A stretch of DNA of 64,000 bases. It comes from Pseudomonas frederiksbergensis (GTDB lineage Bacteria; Pseudomonadota; Gammaproteobacteria; Pseudomonadales; Pseudomonadaceae). Made by a program: the position numbers and the translations under genes. Below, one piece after another: positions 26,193 through 34,121 of the stretch (positions within the stretch are counted from its first letter, which is position 1; the number at the start of each line of letters is the position of its first letter). The DNA is taken from positions 1,488,001 to 1,552,000 of the forward strand of contig NZ_CP142104.1 of the NCBI RefSeq assembly GCF_035751725.1. The letters are read 5' to 3'. The notes under the pieces were generated by a model. The model did no database searches. It was not told where the DNA came from and worked only from the letters and a program-made list of their open reading frames with translations.

Positions 26193-26408
26193 TTAACCGA
26201 TGTCTGATTTCTTCAATCGAGCCAGGCCTTGTTTGATATGACCGGCGTTTTCACCCATGGTCCACAGTGCGCCACGGACATTTCCGCCCACTTCCTGTGC
26301 CCCTTGCTCCTCAATCAGCAGGGTCAACTCCATAATGGCCGCCTCCAGGGCCTGCTGGTTTTCGAACAGCCTTTCCAGTACATCCGACAGTGAATAATCG
26401 CTTGGCAT
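26193..26408 (-). CDS. Small helical protein, unknown
   Basis: The 71-residue protein is predicted to be mostly helical (SLSDVLERLFENQQALEAAIMELTLLIEEQGAQEVGGNVRGALWTMGENAGHI). It has no signal peptide or catalytic motif. The composition and codon use look coding. Function unknown. Confidence 0.55.
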   Translation of the reverse strand: MPSDYSLSDVLERLFENQQALEAAIMELTLLIEEQGAQEVGGNVRGALWTMGENAGHIKQGLARLKKSDIG

Positions 26409-26700
26409 GGTGTCGATTCCTTTCGAGAAAGCCCAAGCATAGCAGTGAGAGTGCCCTCAATTGGAACCCGCAATAGGTTGATTGGAGTATGGGCAACTGG
26501 TAAGGCTGTCACCGGTCACTTTAGACCCAATGCGGACTTTCGGAACTCCCATGAAGCGATCGCAGAGCTGCCGCTCAATGTCGAAGCTCAGTCGCGAAAG
26601 AAGGCCCACGGCGGTACACAGCTCCAACCGCCCGTCGCCGAGCTAACCCAGCCCCGGCGTCAGCTCCAACGACAGGGCGTCATGCATACGAACGAGTGGA

Positions 26701-29634
26701 CTAGCGGCCGAGGAAGTCTTTGAACAAATTGCGGAACTGCTTGTTCATATTGTTCTCGTTGACGAGCTTCTGGACTGGGCGCATGTAAGCGGCAGTGACC
26801 CCATAGCGTATCTGCGCTTTCGCCTTTTGTTCCTCTAAGACTCCAGCTTGAAGGAGTTTGGCCATGAACTCGTCAGTCATACCTGGTTTGGGAAACCGAT
26901 ACAGCTCGCTTGGCAGCTTCGTAGCAAATCCTCCCCCCACGAAGAAATAGCTGAAAAACCTCTTGATTTCATCGAGCGTCAGCAACGACTCGATGTTGGC
27001 CGCGTTCATCACCAGCGAGGTTGTCATCTCGCCGAGATCGCAACTATCCAAATCGAAAATGCTGGAGTTCATCGTCGGAGAGCAACTCTCAGCATGGATT
27101 GCGATAAACGAGCTGTAATAAAACTTGGCGTTGCTAAAGCGGCACTTTGGGAAAGAGTCGTAGCCGATTAATTTGCAGTTCCAGAACTCTCTGTCAACGA
27201 AGTGAAGCAGCGGGAAGTCACCAGAAATGAATAGCCCTTTGGTGAGTCTTCTTTCACTCGCCATCTCTTCGCCAACGATGGAGAAGATAGCTGTGCTGAA
27301 GGCGATTCGATTTAACCCTTTGCCGGCTGTTGCTGCGAAGAGGTGAAGCAGGCAACTGCATGCTGATTGTGCTGAGTCCGCCACGCCGGCCTCAGTCTTC
27401 GGGTTTAGCGCAACGGCTTTGAAGCCTGAGTAGACACTCGTGAGCAGATCTTGTACATCTTTGCGGGACTTGGCTGCGTAGAACCGACTTAACTCTTCAA
27501 AGACTGCCCCCTGTCCAGTAGCCAAGCGGGAGAAGTGCTTCATGAACAGATCGGAGGAAATTGAACGATCTTCAAGCCGCTCGATTAGCCAGAGCCCCAA
27601 GAAATAGGACTGTAAGAAGTCGTATCTATACGTGACGACCTCGTTGGCAACTGAGAGCAAGGGGTTCTTGCAAAAAATTTCGGTCACAGACGAGTTGGTA
27701 GCCGTTGCCGCAAGATAGGTATCCACCACCACCGTAAGTTCTTCTATTCGTGCGGTTCCAAAGTGAGCGCTAGAGAATTCCTTCAGGACGTCAACTAGGC
27801 GAGCCACTGCTGGCTTCCAATCTTGTCGTTCACGTTCTCGATCAATGATGGCGAAGACGAGCAGGTCGACTGCGCGAACATTGTGAGGATAGCCAGCGTC
27901 GGCCATTCGTTCCTTGATGGCCCCTTCGACTTTAAGTTGCAGCCCCGTGCTGTTGACATCCTCCTCCAACTCGCACAATGCATCTACAAAGAACGGGAGA
28001 ACCGTCTCGTCTTCCATTGCTGTCGAAACCGACTGTAGAGTTTCTTGAACCCTTGTGACGATAGCTTGACGCTCTTCCTGGTGTCGTTTGAGAAACCGCT
28101 TTTTGACGTACTGGGCAACCTCATCCGAGGTGAAGCCCTTCAAATTGTAGATCGGTACTCCGTGGCGACGCAAAGATGCGACTGTCGTGCCGACGGTGTC
28201 CTCTCGCCCCGCCAGAAAGACTCGTGTCTGCCCTAGTTCAGCATTCAATGCCTTAATGGACTCCACGAATGGCACTAGCTCGAAGCTTGATGACATCATG
28301 CTCAACAGCTCGTCGATACCATCTATCAGAATCAAGAGGCTCCCGCTGATGAGCAGTAGGTCGAACACGTTGCGGTTTGACGGAACCCTCATGGGCGTAG
28401 CACCGGCGGTGGTCAGTGCCATGGAGTGCAATCCACACAGATCAAAAAGCGATGAGACGTGCGAACGCCGTAACTGGTCCTTCGGCAGCTTCTTCAGCGT
28501 GTCTGCCTCAATGAGCATCACCCTTGAGTGCTGCGATTCATTGATTTCGGCAGAGAGGCTACGGAGGAGAGTAGTCTTGCCTGCGCCCCCTGAGGCTACA
28601 AGCAAGGAAAGGGGCGGGCTATCGGCTCGACTGACGGTGCCGGCAAGATGAGCTAACGCGGGGCCTAGCGTCTCTGTCTCATTTCTGCCCACACGATACA
28701 AAGTTTGGTCGATGTAAAACGGCTCCTTGAAGGGAACGGAAAGCTGCAAGGAATCGGCATCAACGCAAAAACGACCGAGGTAGTCCTTGAACGTCAGCTC
28801 AGTAACGCTGATCTGTTGGCCCAGTTCTTCAAGCTGCTCGGCCACGTAGCCAACCTTGCCGGGAGAAGGACGAAGAATGGTCAGCGCGCGGAAGCCCTGA
28901 AGGTCCTTGGGAAGGTTTCGAATCTTGGATATAAAGTCTGCGAGCGTTTGCCGAATGTTGATGTTTTGCGTCAATAGCAACAGCAATTGTGGATGAGGCG
29001 TATCGACCCTCCACAGTTCGTACTTCACGCGACGCTGTCCCGAAAAGTCCTGTCCGCGCCACAGTGGTGTGCGAACCTTATAAAAGCCCGCGAGCAGATC
29101 GTCGGTTCTCGTGAAAGAGAAACCATCGCCTTCACTTGCGCCGCTCTCAAGCGAAACCGTCTTAGCGATGGAGGGTTGCTCGGCCGCATGATCACCAATT
29201 GATTCAAGTTGGTGCTTGAGGTCGGACAATTTTTCGGTGTAGGAATCGGTACGAGAGAAGTCGAAATAGAGACTCGCGGTCAGGTAACGCGGAACGTCTG
29301 CACCGGCTTCTCGTTTGATCGCAAGAATTCGCGTTTTTGACTTACTGGCCGATTCCGTCCAATGACGCTCTGCCGCCATCGCGGTCTCGCGTCCGACGCC
29401 GCCTTGGCGCGCATTGGCTTTTTCGGTGTAGTTCTTGGTAATGATTACCAGTACTACGTCGCTCTCGAAGATCGCGGACTCCATGTACTGATTGCGGTCC
29501 ACACGGTGGTTCATGCCGCGTTGGTCGTATTCAACGTCCAAGTCTGGCATCAAGTCCGTAAGGTCTTCGGCCAACTGTTGGACCCATTGTTTATGGTCTT
29601 CCGAGTCCCAGCTGTAAGAAATGAAGATTCGCAA
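26701..29634 (-). CDS. SEFIR-NACHT STAND NTPase, probable defence protein
   Basis: A 977-residue protein with three parts. Residues 1-~150 form a SEFIR/TIR-like domain (RIFISYSWDSEDHKQWVQQLA, then VVLVIITKNYTEKANARQGGVGRE). A NACHT-type NTPase follows, with Walker A SGGAGKTTLL near residue 345 and Walker B LLILIDGIDELL near 438. The C-terminal region near residue 835 is loosely pentapeptide-like (FWNCKLIGYDSFPKCRFSNAKFYYSSF). The TTG at 29634 is chosen as start because GGGAGG lies 7 bp upstream and the domain begins there; the frame is open a further 107 codons. Such NLR-like proteins detect phage and trigger abortive responses; that role is inferred. Confidence 0.8.
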   Translation of the reverse strand: MRIFISYSWDSEDHKQWVQQLAEDLTDLMPDLDVEYDQRGMNHRVDRNQYMESAIFESDVVLVIITKNYTEKANARQGGVGRETAMAAERHWTESASKSKTRILAIKREAGADVPRYLTASLYFDFSRTDSYTEKLSDLKHQLESIGDHAAEQPSIAKTVSLESGASEGDGFSFTRTDDLLAGFYKVRTPLWRGQDFSGQRRVKYELWRVDTPHPQLLLLLTQNINIRQTLADFISKIRNLPKDLQGFRALTILRPSPGKVGYVAEQLEELGQQISVTELTFKDYLGRFCVDADSLQLSVPFKEPFYIDQTLYRVGRNETETLGPALAHLAGTVSRADSPPLSLLVASGGAGKTTLLRSLSAEINESQHSRVMLIEADTLKKLPKDQLRRSHVSSLFDLCGLHSMALTTAGATPMRVPSNRNVFDLLLISGSLLILIDGIDELLSMMSSSFELVPFVESIKALNAELGQTRVFLAGREDTVGTTVASLRRHGVPIYNLKGFTSDEVAQYVKKRFLKRHQEERQAIVTRVQETLQSVSTAMEDETVLPFFVDALCELEEDVNSTGLQLKVEGAIKERMADAGYPHNVRAVDLLVFAIIDRERERQDWKPAVARLVDVLKEFSSAHFGTARIEELTVVVDTYLAATATNSSVTEIFCKNPLLSVANEVVTYRYDFLQSYFLGLWLIERLEDRSISSDLFMKHFSRLATGQGAVFEELSRFYAAKSRKDVQDLLTSVYSGFKAVALNPKTEAGVADSAQSACSCLLHLFAATAGKGLNRIAFSTAIFSIVGEEMASERRLTKGLFISGDFPLLHFVDREFWNCKLIGYDSFPKCRFSNAKFYYSSFIAIHAESCSPTMNSSIFDLDSCDLGEMTTSLVMNAANIESLLTLDEIKRFFSYFFVGGGFATKLPSELYRFPKPGMTDEFMAKLLQAGVLEEQKAKAQIRYGVTAAYMRPVQKLVNENNMNKQFRNLFKDFLGR

Positions 29635-30040
29635 GTGTGCCTCCCAGGCGTTTTGTGCACGGGGAGGATACACGTTCACTAAGAAGACGTCTGGCAGGTA
29701 GGTCAGTTGGATGCGCAGGGTGCGGATGTGGGATCTTATTGTTCTATTTAGTCGCGGATCGAGGCCTTGCAGTCTGCACTCGCGTTCGGGAGCCGGGTGG
29801 TTTTGTGCCGCACCCACCCGATGCTCGTCCTTGCCGGTGTTGTGCCCGCATACCGGACGCTCGTGGTGCCTTAAAACCCAAGAAAATTCTACAATCTCGT
29901 ACTGATGGTCATGGATAGACATGAGTATTCGGCTAAGAATAGAGCTTCGCGCCAAAACCTAGGTCAAAGGTTGTGAACCGGTGGTGTTGAAGGCAAAATG
30001 CTGAGAATCATAAGTATCTAACGTACAAAGGATTATGTAG
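29635..30040. other. Divergent intergenic region
   Basis: About 400 bp between the minus-strand SEFIR-NACHT gene and the plus-strand CBS-HEPN gene, presumably holding both promoters. The open upstream extension of the SEFIR frame reads like non-coding sequence. I see no named element. Confidence 0.45.
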
Positions 30041-31078
30041 ATGGAATGGCCTCCAGAGGAGCTGAAAAAACTTGCAGAGCGCGTATGTTCTGTTTCGCCC
30101 GAGCAACATACAGTTCGTGAACTTCTTTGGTGGTATGGTTATGAGCGTCGTGGTCGCTTTATAGTTTGGGCTATTAGGCGTGATTTGGAGTCGCTTAATA
30201 TTCGCACTGAGCCAGATATTGAATACACCTATCTTGATGGGTTGCTAACGTTCTCTCCGATAATTAATTCAGGCCCAGAGTTAGATCTTGGAGATGAAGA
30301 GGTTGAAGGGGTTGAAGAGGCGCACGCAATATTAATAACATCCGAATCCGAGGATCCGACTCAGCGTATCGGTAGGCTTCCCTCTGCTAACACCCGTCCG
30401 GTATCGGTAAATCCCAACGCTACAGTTGCGGAAGCTGTAACAATCATGCTTTTGAATGATTATTCTCAACTTCCTGTAATGCAGGGAGAACGCTCTATAA
30501 AAGGAGTAATTACCTGGCAATCAATTGGTACAAAGCTTGCCTTAGGACGCCCATGCGCTGTCGTACAAGATTGCCTTGAAGACGCAGTTGTACTTGAGTC
30601 CAATGTATCACTTTTTTCGGCTATTCCCACAATTGTCGAGCGAGCGTTCGTTCTTGTTCGCGATGAAAAGGGAGTAATTTCAGGCATTGTGACAACCACA
30701 GATTTAAGCTTGCAATTTCGTCAGCTTGCAGAGCCGTTCCTTCTTCTTGGTGAGATTGAAATGCATCTGCGGCAATTAAGTGATGGAAAGTTTTCTGCTG
30801 CTGAGCTTAAGTCTGCGAGAGATCCAAGTGATACTTCTCGCGATATAGAAGGCTTGTCTGATCTAACTTTTGGTGAGCATATACGGCTGCTTGAAAACCC
30901 TGCTCGTTGGGCTGCGTTGAGTTTGAATATAGATCGAGGGACATTTGTCAAACATCTGAATGAGATTCGCGATATTCGAAATAATGTTATGCATTTCGAT
31001 CCGGACGGTACCGCACCTTCCGAATTAGAAAAGCTGCGACAGTTCGTGAGATTGCTGAATGCGCTCAGCCCTCAATAA
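30041..31078 (+). CDS. CBS-pair protein with C-terminal HEPN-like domain
   Basis: The 345-residue protein has an N-terminal part of about 110 residues (LLWWYGYERRGRFIVWAIRRDL), then a CBS pair around residues 115-235 (VSVNPNATVAEAVTIMLLNDYSQLPVMQGERSIKGVITW; FVLVRDEKGVISGIVTTTDL). The C-terminal ~100 residues contain HLNEIRDIRNNVMHFDPDG, with R-x4-H at residues 313-318, the pattern of HEPN ribonucleases. CBS pairs bind adenine nucleotides, so a nucleotide-sensing RNase is a reasonable model, but it is inference. The gene stands alone, divergent from SEFIR-NACHT. Confidence 0.72.
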   Translation: MEWPPEELKKLAERVCSVSPEQHTVRELLWWYGYERRGRFIVWAIRRDLESLNIRTEPDIEYTYLDGLLTFSPIINSGPELDLGDEEVEGVEEAHAILITSESEDPTQRIGRLPSANTRPVSVNPNATVAEAVTIMLLNDYSQLPVMQGERSIKGVITWQSIGTKLALGRPCAVVQDCLEDAVVLESNVSLFSAIPTIVERAFVLVRDEKGVISGIVTTTDLSLQFRQLAEPFLLLGEIEMHLRQLSDGKFSAAELKSARDPSDTSRDIEGLSDLTFGEHIRLLENPARWAALSLNIDRGTFVKHLNEIRDIRNNVMHFDPDGTAPSELEKLRQFVRLLNALSPQ

Positions 31079-31198
31079 TAACTATGTCATAATATGGAAT
31101 CCGTATTTTCTACTTGTGCTGTAATCATAGGTTCTGACTAAATCTAAATTGCAGTCAGAGATGTTCTTAGGGGTGAATGTCTGCTCTTGGCTGTGGAT

Positions 31199-31330
31199 TC
31201 AACCGGTCGATGCAACAGATTGGCTAAATCGTTCAGCGGGCGTTTCGTAGTTTAGTGTTTTGCGAGGGCGGCTATTTAGCTGCCTTGCGACTTCATTGAG
31301 TGTGGCATCGCGAATCCTCCATGGAGTTTC
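31199..31330 (-). pseudogene. IS30-family transposase C-terminal relic
   Basis: On the minus strand RIRDATLNEVARQLNSRPRKTLNYETPAERF then SQSVASTG-stop matches the C-terminal end of IS30 transposases (LNxRPRKTLxxxTPAE). Only about 44 codons remain and no DDE core is present. Confidence 0.8.
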
Positions 31331-31603
31331 AGCGTAGCAGTCGGCGGTGATTGGTTCATAAGGGAAAGGTGAGGGTCAGCAGAACGCCGGGGGAGAAGGG
31401 GTACTACAGTAGTAATATACAGCGCTAAGTTATTGATTTTTATAGGGTGATGTCGTTGATCTATACCTCATTAAAAATGCAATTTTTCCTTATGGATAAA
31501 TTTCTTGCGTTTGTTTCGGGGGCACTTTGACATGGTGGGGGGCAAAACGTGCCGAATTACAGCCGAGAGAGGGGGACTGGGCGGGCATCGTTGGTATCTT
31601 AAA

Positions 31604-31640
31604 TGGTGGAGTTGGGGGGATTTGAACCCCCGGTTGGCGC
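31604..31640 (-). other. tRNA/tmRNA 3'-end-like fragment
   Basis: On the minus strand GGGGGTTCAAATCCCCC forms a T-arm and is followed by CAACTCC, A and CCA, exactly as in the 3' end of a tRNA or tmRNA. No matching 5' acceptor (GGAGTTG) is nearby, so only the 3' portion is present. This is what an att site left by an integrative element looks like. Confidence 0.6.
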
Positions 31641-31677
31641 GCTGTTCTGTTCTGATTACAGCGTTCAAACCTACATG

Positions 31678-32328
31678 TCATTGCGTCTTGGGCGGTAAAA
31701 TACTGTTTGAGGCCCATGCTTTGAGCTGAGCCTCGGGAAATGATTTTGTGATGCCGTTAAATATGCGAGTGTAAATCGGAGTCTTGGCCCTGCCGAGTAT
31801 ACCGGCTGCATATAAATTTCTGAATACATCCGCTCCGGACTTTTGATGCTTGGCGAAAAATCTCAAGGTCGAGATGTCAGCGTATATTTCGGCCTTTACT
31901 AGATCTACTTTACGATCAGATAGACTAAAGTTTTTCTCAATTTTTAGATCCTTCGCGTGCATAAGTTCGTGATAAACGAACAATATTTGTAAAGTCCAAA
32001 ACAATGATTCGCTATCCTCTTGGCTAATGCCGGATGGGGTTGAGCCTAGAAATATAGCGCTCTGTGGTGCGTCATCTAATAAAAAATTTACGGTGTAACC
32101 GTCGGCAGAAGCCATTGTGTAACCGCCGTCCGCCAAGGATTTGATGCTGTTGTCCGTAAAGCGCAGTATGGAGTCATACTTTATTCCAGCTTTTTCCAGG
32201 TCTGCCTCTGGGCTTCTGCTTGGATCAGTGATATCGATAAAGTTGATATGCTTGCAGATGTCAAAGTGCGCTTCTTTCAGCTGATCAAACACTGCCTTCA
32301 TTACCGAAGGTTCGCTTTGAGGTTGCAT
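31678..32328 (-). CDS. Putative zinc metallopeptidase-like protein
   Basis: The 216-residue protein contains VYHELMHAKDL, an HExxH zinc-binding motif near residue 120, with a downstream KAEIYADISTLRFF stretch that could supply a third ligand. No signal peptide is seen, so it is probably cytoplasmic. The start follows AAAGGATAAAAG, only 5 bp after the stop of a truncated upstream frame. I do not recognise the exact family; zincin-like is as far as the sequence allows. Confidence 0.6.
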   Translation of the reverse strand: MQPQSEPSVMKAVFDQLKEAHFDICKHINFIDITDPSRSPEADLEKAGIKYDSILRFTDNSIKSLADGGYTMASADGYTVNFLLDDAPQSAIFLGSTPSGISQEDSESLFWTLQILFVYHELMHAKDLKIEKNFSLSDRKVDLVKAEIYADISTLRFFAKHQKSGADVFRNLYAAGILGRAKTPIYTRIFNGITKSFPEAQLKAWASNSILPPKTQ

Positions 32329-32331
32329 CTT

Positions 32332-32470
32332 TTATCCTTTAGTTAATCTGGCTCTTCCCAGTGTTTGAGCTTTTCCACCGTAATCGCTATCACTGAATGG
32401 TATCCCATTTACTGGCCACGTTGGGGGCATTGGAATGAGAACTCGTGGTCGTGATGCGCTATATAAAGGA
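32332..32470 (-). pseudogene. 3' end of a truncated gene coupled to the zincin
   Basis: A minus-strand frame ending VLIPMPPTWPVNGIPFSDSDYGGKAQTLGRARLTKG stops 5 bp before the zincin start. Its composition looks coding at the end and degenerates upstream toward a MITE-like copy. It may be the tail of a gene once co-transcribed with the zincin. The family is unknown. Confidence 0.4.
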
Positions 32471-32622
32471 AGGGCTTGTGTTCGGTCGGCAGGGCGCTGT
32501 GGGCGGGATGAACCGGGCTGAGTTTTTGAGACCCGGCCACTGGGTGTGACCTGAGGCATAGTCTCGAATGTCGGGTTGAGGCCGACTGCCGGCAGGACTA
32601 GTACTTGAAGGACGGCAACCGA

Positions 32623-32783
32623 CCCAGGCTGTGTGAATACGTTTTAGAGTAGGTTTGACAGTCAGAACCGGACCGAAAATCGCGATACTACGCAAATTAA
32701 GTCAGCTGATTAACAAAACGCCGACAGATTTTACGTAGCAACGCAGACTACAAAACGGTGCATGCGTTTTCACACAGCCTGGG
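32623..32783 (+). repeat. MITE-like family A, copy 3
   Basis: 161 bp with the best-preserved terminal repeats, CCCAGGCTGTGTGAATACG and CGTTTTCACACAGCCTGGG. The interior is nearly identical to copy 2 over the last 80 bp (TTTTACGTAGCAACGCAG). No coding capacity. Confidence 0.9.
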
Positions 32784-33031
32784 CCGGTAGCAGCTCATCT
32801 GCGACAGGTAGCATTCGTCCCAGAGTGTGTAAAAAACGCTCATCGCCTCATCGCCTTGGATCATCGACGTTCATTTGCTGAGCGATAAGCACGGCCAATG
32901 TTGCGAGTCGCATTGGCCGGGACCTAGAACACGTCAATGTTGTTTGCCAAAGCAGCTACTCACCGACCTACGTGGGAAGCCATATGGTGTAGCAGGAAGG
33001 CTGGCTGCCCTGGGTAATACCCTTGGCTCAT

Positions 33032-33070
33032 TTCCGCGTAGCGGGTGCACTAGCGAGCCGCTACGCGGAA
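33032..33070. repeat. 13-bp perfect inverted repeat
   Basis: TTCCGCGTAGCGG and CCGCTACGCGGAA form a perfect 13-bp stem around a 13-nt loop. There is no T-run. Confidence 0.7.
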
Positions 33071-33088
33071 GGAATCCAGAGGGTTACT

Positions 33089-33133
33089 GCTGACCTAACC
33101 TACGGCAGGTGCCTGGGTCAGGTTTAGGTCAGC
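33089..33133. repeat. Near-perfect 12-bp inverted repeat
   Basis: GCTGACCTAACC and GGTTTAGGTCAGC pair with a single bulge around a 20-nt loop, 18 bp after the previous hairpin and just downstream of the minus-strand gene that ends at 33153. It may act as a terminator for that gene. Confidence 0.55.
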
Positions 33134-33152
33134 GGCAACATTCATAACTGCG

Positions 33153-33764
33153 TCACGGAATGATGCCGTGCTCAAGTTGTCCGATGAGCGTCAAGATCTG
33201 GCGCTGACCAACCACAGTTCCTGCCAACGCCAACGGAATCGTATGTGCAAGCGCAGGCGCTGGTTGAGTCAACCAGCGGGCCGCAGCCTGACCATCAAGT
33301 GCAAAAAACGCCAATGCAGCGCCCAGCAATTCGCCCATCGGAGGAACTAGCAGCAGGTTACTCTCCAGTGTGAGGAGAGCCCCCTCATAAACAGTCGTGT
33401 TCTCATGCACCGGGCAACGCGTTTGCATCCAACCGAAGAGTGACACCACTTTACCGAAACCGCCGCATATTTCACAGATGGATGGTGATAGAAATTCCGC
33501 GAGTTCAATCACAGCGGCTGCATAGTCGCTTCCCTTTCGGAAGTAAAAACGAAGTCCGCCAAATTTTTCTTTAACTTGTACAGCCACAAATTGCTGAGTG
33601 CCATTGGTCTCGATGTCGTGCTGAATCAACTCACACGTAGCATCGATAAGTGTGAACCAGCCGTCACCGCACTCAAAGCCGAACAAGCGCTGCCCTGCCG
33701 AGCTATCGACTGAAAAAATGGCCGGGTATCGCACACACAAAAGTGCATCGAGTGATTCTTGCAT
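33153..33764 (-). CDS. Protein with C-terminal Xre/MbcA-like domain, fusion
   Basis: The 203-residue protein has an N-terminal domain (LLCVRYPAIF, GFECGDGWFTLIDATCELI, FVAVQVKEKFGGLRFYFR) with a possible CEICGGFG...CPVH metal site. The C-terminal ~55 residues (ALDGQAAARWLTQPAPALAHTIPLALAGTVVGQRQILTLIGQLEHGI) resemble the toxin-binding domain of Xre/MbcA/ParS antitoxins. No RES-type toxin gene is adjacent. It may be an orphan antitoxin-derived fusion; the function is unknown. The upstream SD sequence is poor. Confidence 0.6.
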   Translation of the reverse strand: MQESLDALLCVRYPAIFSVDSSAGQRLFGFECGDGWFTLIDATCELIQHDIETNGTQQFVAVQVKEKFGGLRFYFRKGSDYAAAVIELAEFLSPSICEICGGFGKVVSLFGWMQTRCPVHENTTVYEGALLTLESNLLLVPPMGELLGAALAFFALDGQAAARWLTQPAPALAHTIPLALAGTVVGQRQILTLIGQLEHGIIP

Positions 33765-33925
33765 AGTTTTAGAAACCTCTTCTGGAAGGTCGGTGGTGGC
33801 TATGGGCCGCGATATTTACTTTCTCGTGGCATACTACTTACTTGAGCGACTCGGCCTTAGCACTCTAATTAATCATCACCGCGCCACCTCATACGCATCG
33901 TCTCATCCCAGGTAGCAACCGGTAT

Positions 33926-34080
33926 AAACTGTGCGAAAAGGTAAACACCGCATCGAGATCTGCGTTGCTACATAAGATCTGCCAGCGACTGGATAATCCG
34001 TTGCATGGAGATTTTCGCAAGTACACGATTCATTACACTTCAAACTATCAATTTCCCTCTAAAACTTTATCCCACAGACT
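33926..34080 (-). repeat. MITE-like family A, copy 4 (old, inverted)
   Basis: On the minus strand relative to the other copies, CTGTGCGAAAAGG, CTGCGTTGCTACATAAGATCTG and CTCTAAAACTTTATCCCACAG line up with both ends and the interior of copies 1-3. It is much diverged and directly precedes the 60-bp tandem array. Confidence 0.6.
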
Positions 34081-34121
34081 ATATACTAGCTTAAATTACG
34101 TTGAAGACGAAGAAATAGGCG

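Larger units (their letters stand above)
32329..33152. other. Gene-poor stretch with repeats
   Basis: About 820 bp with no intact gene. It holds the truncated frame above, MITE family A copy 3, a solo end of the same family (CCCAGAGTGTGTAAAAAACGC near 32819), and the two hairpins listed next. Confidence 0.6.

Noticed and set aside
29635..29955. The 107-residue N-terminal extension of the SEFIR-NACHT protein
   Set aside because: The extension reads like non-coding sequence, while a TTG with a good SD sequence sits exactly at the start of the SEFIR domain.
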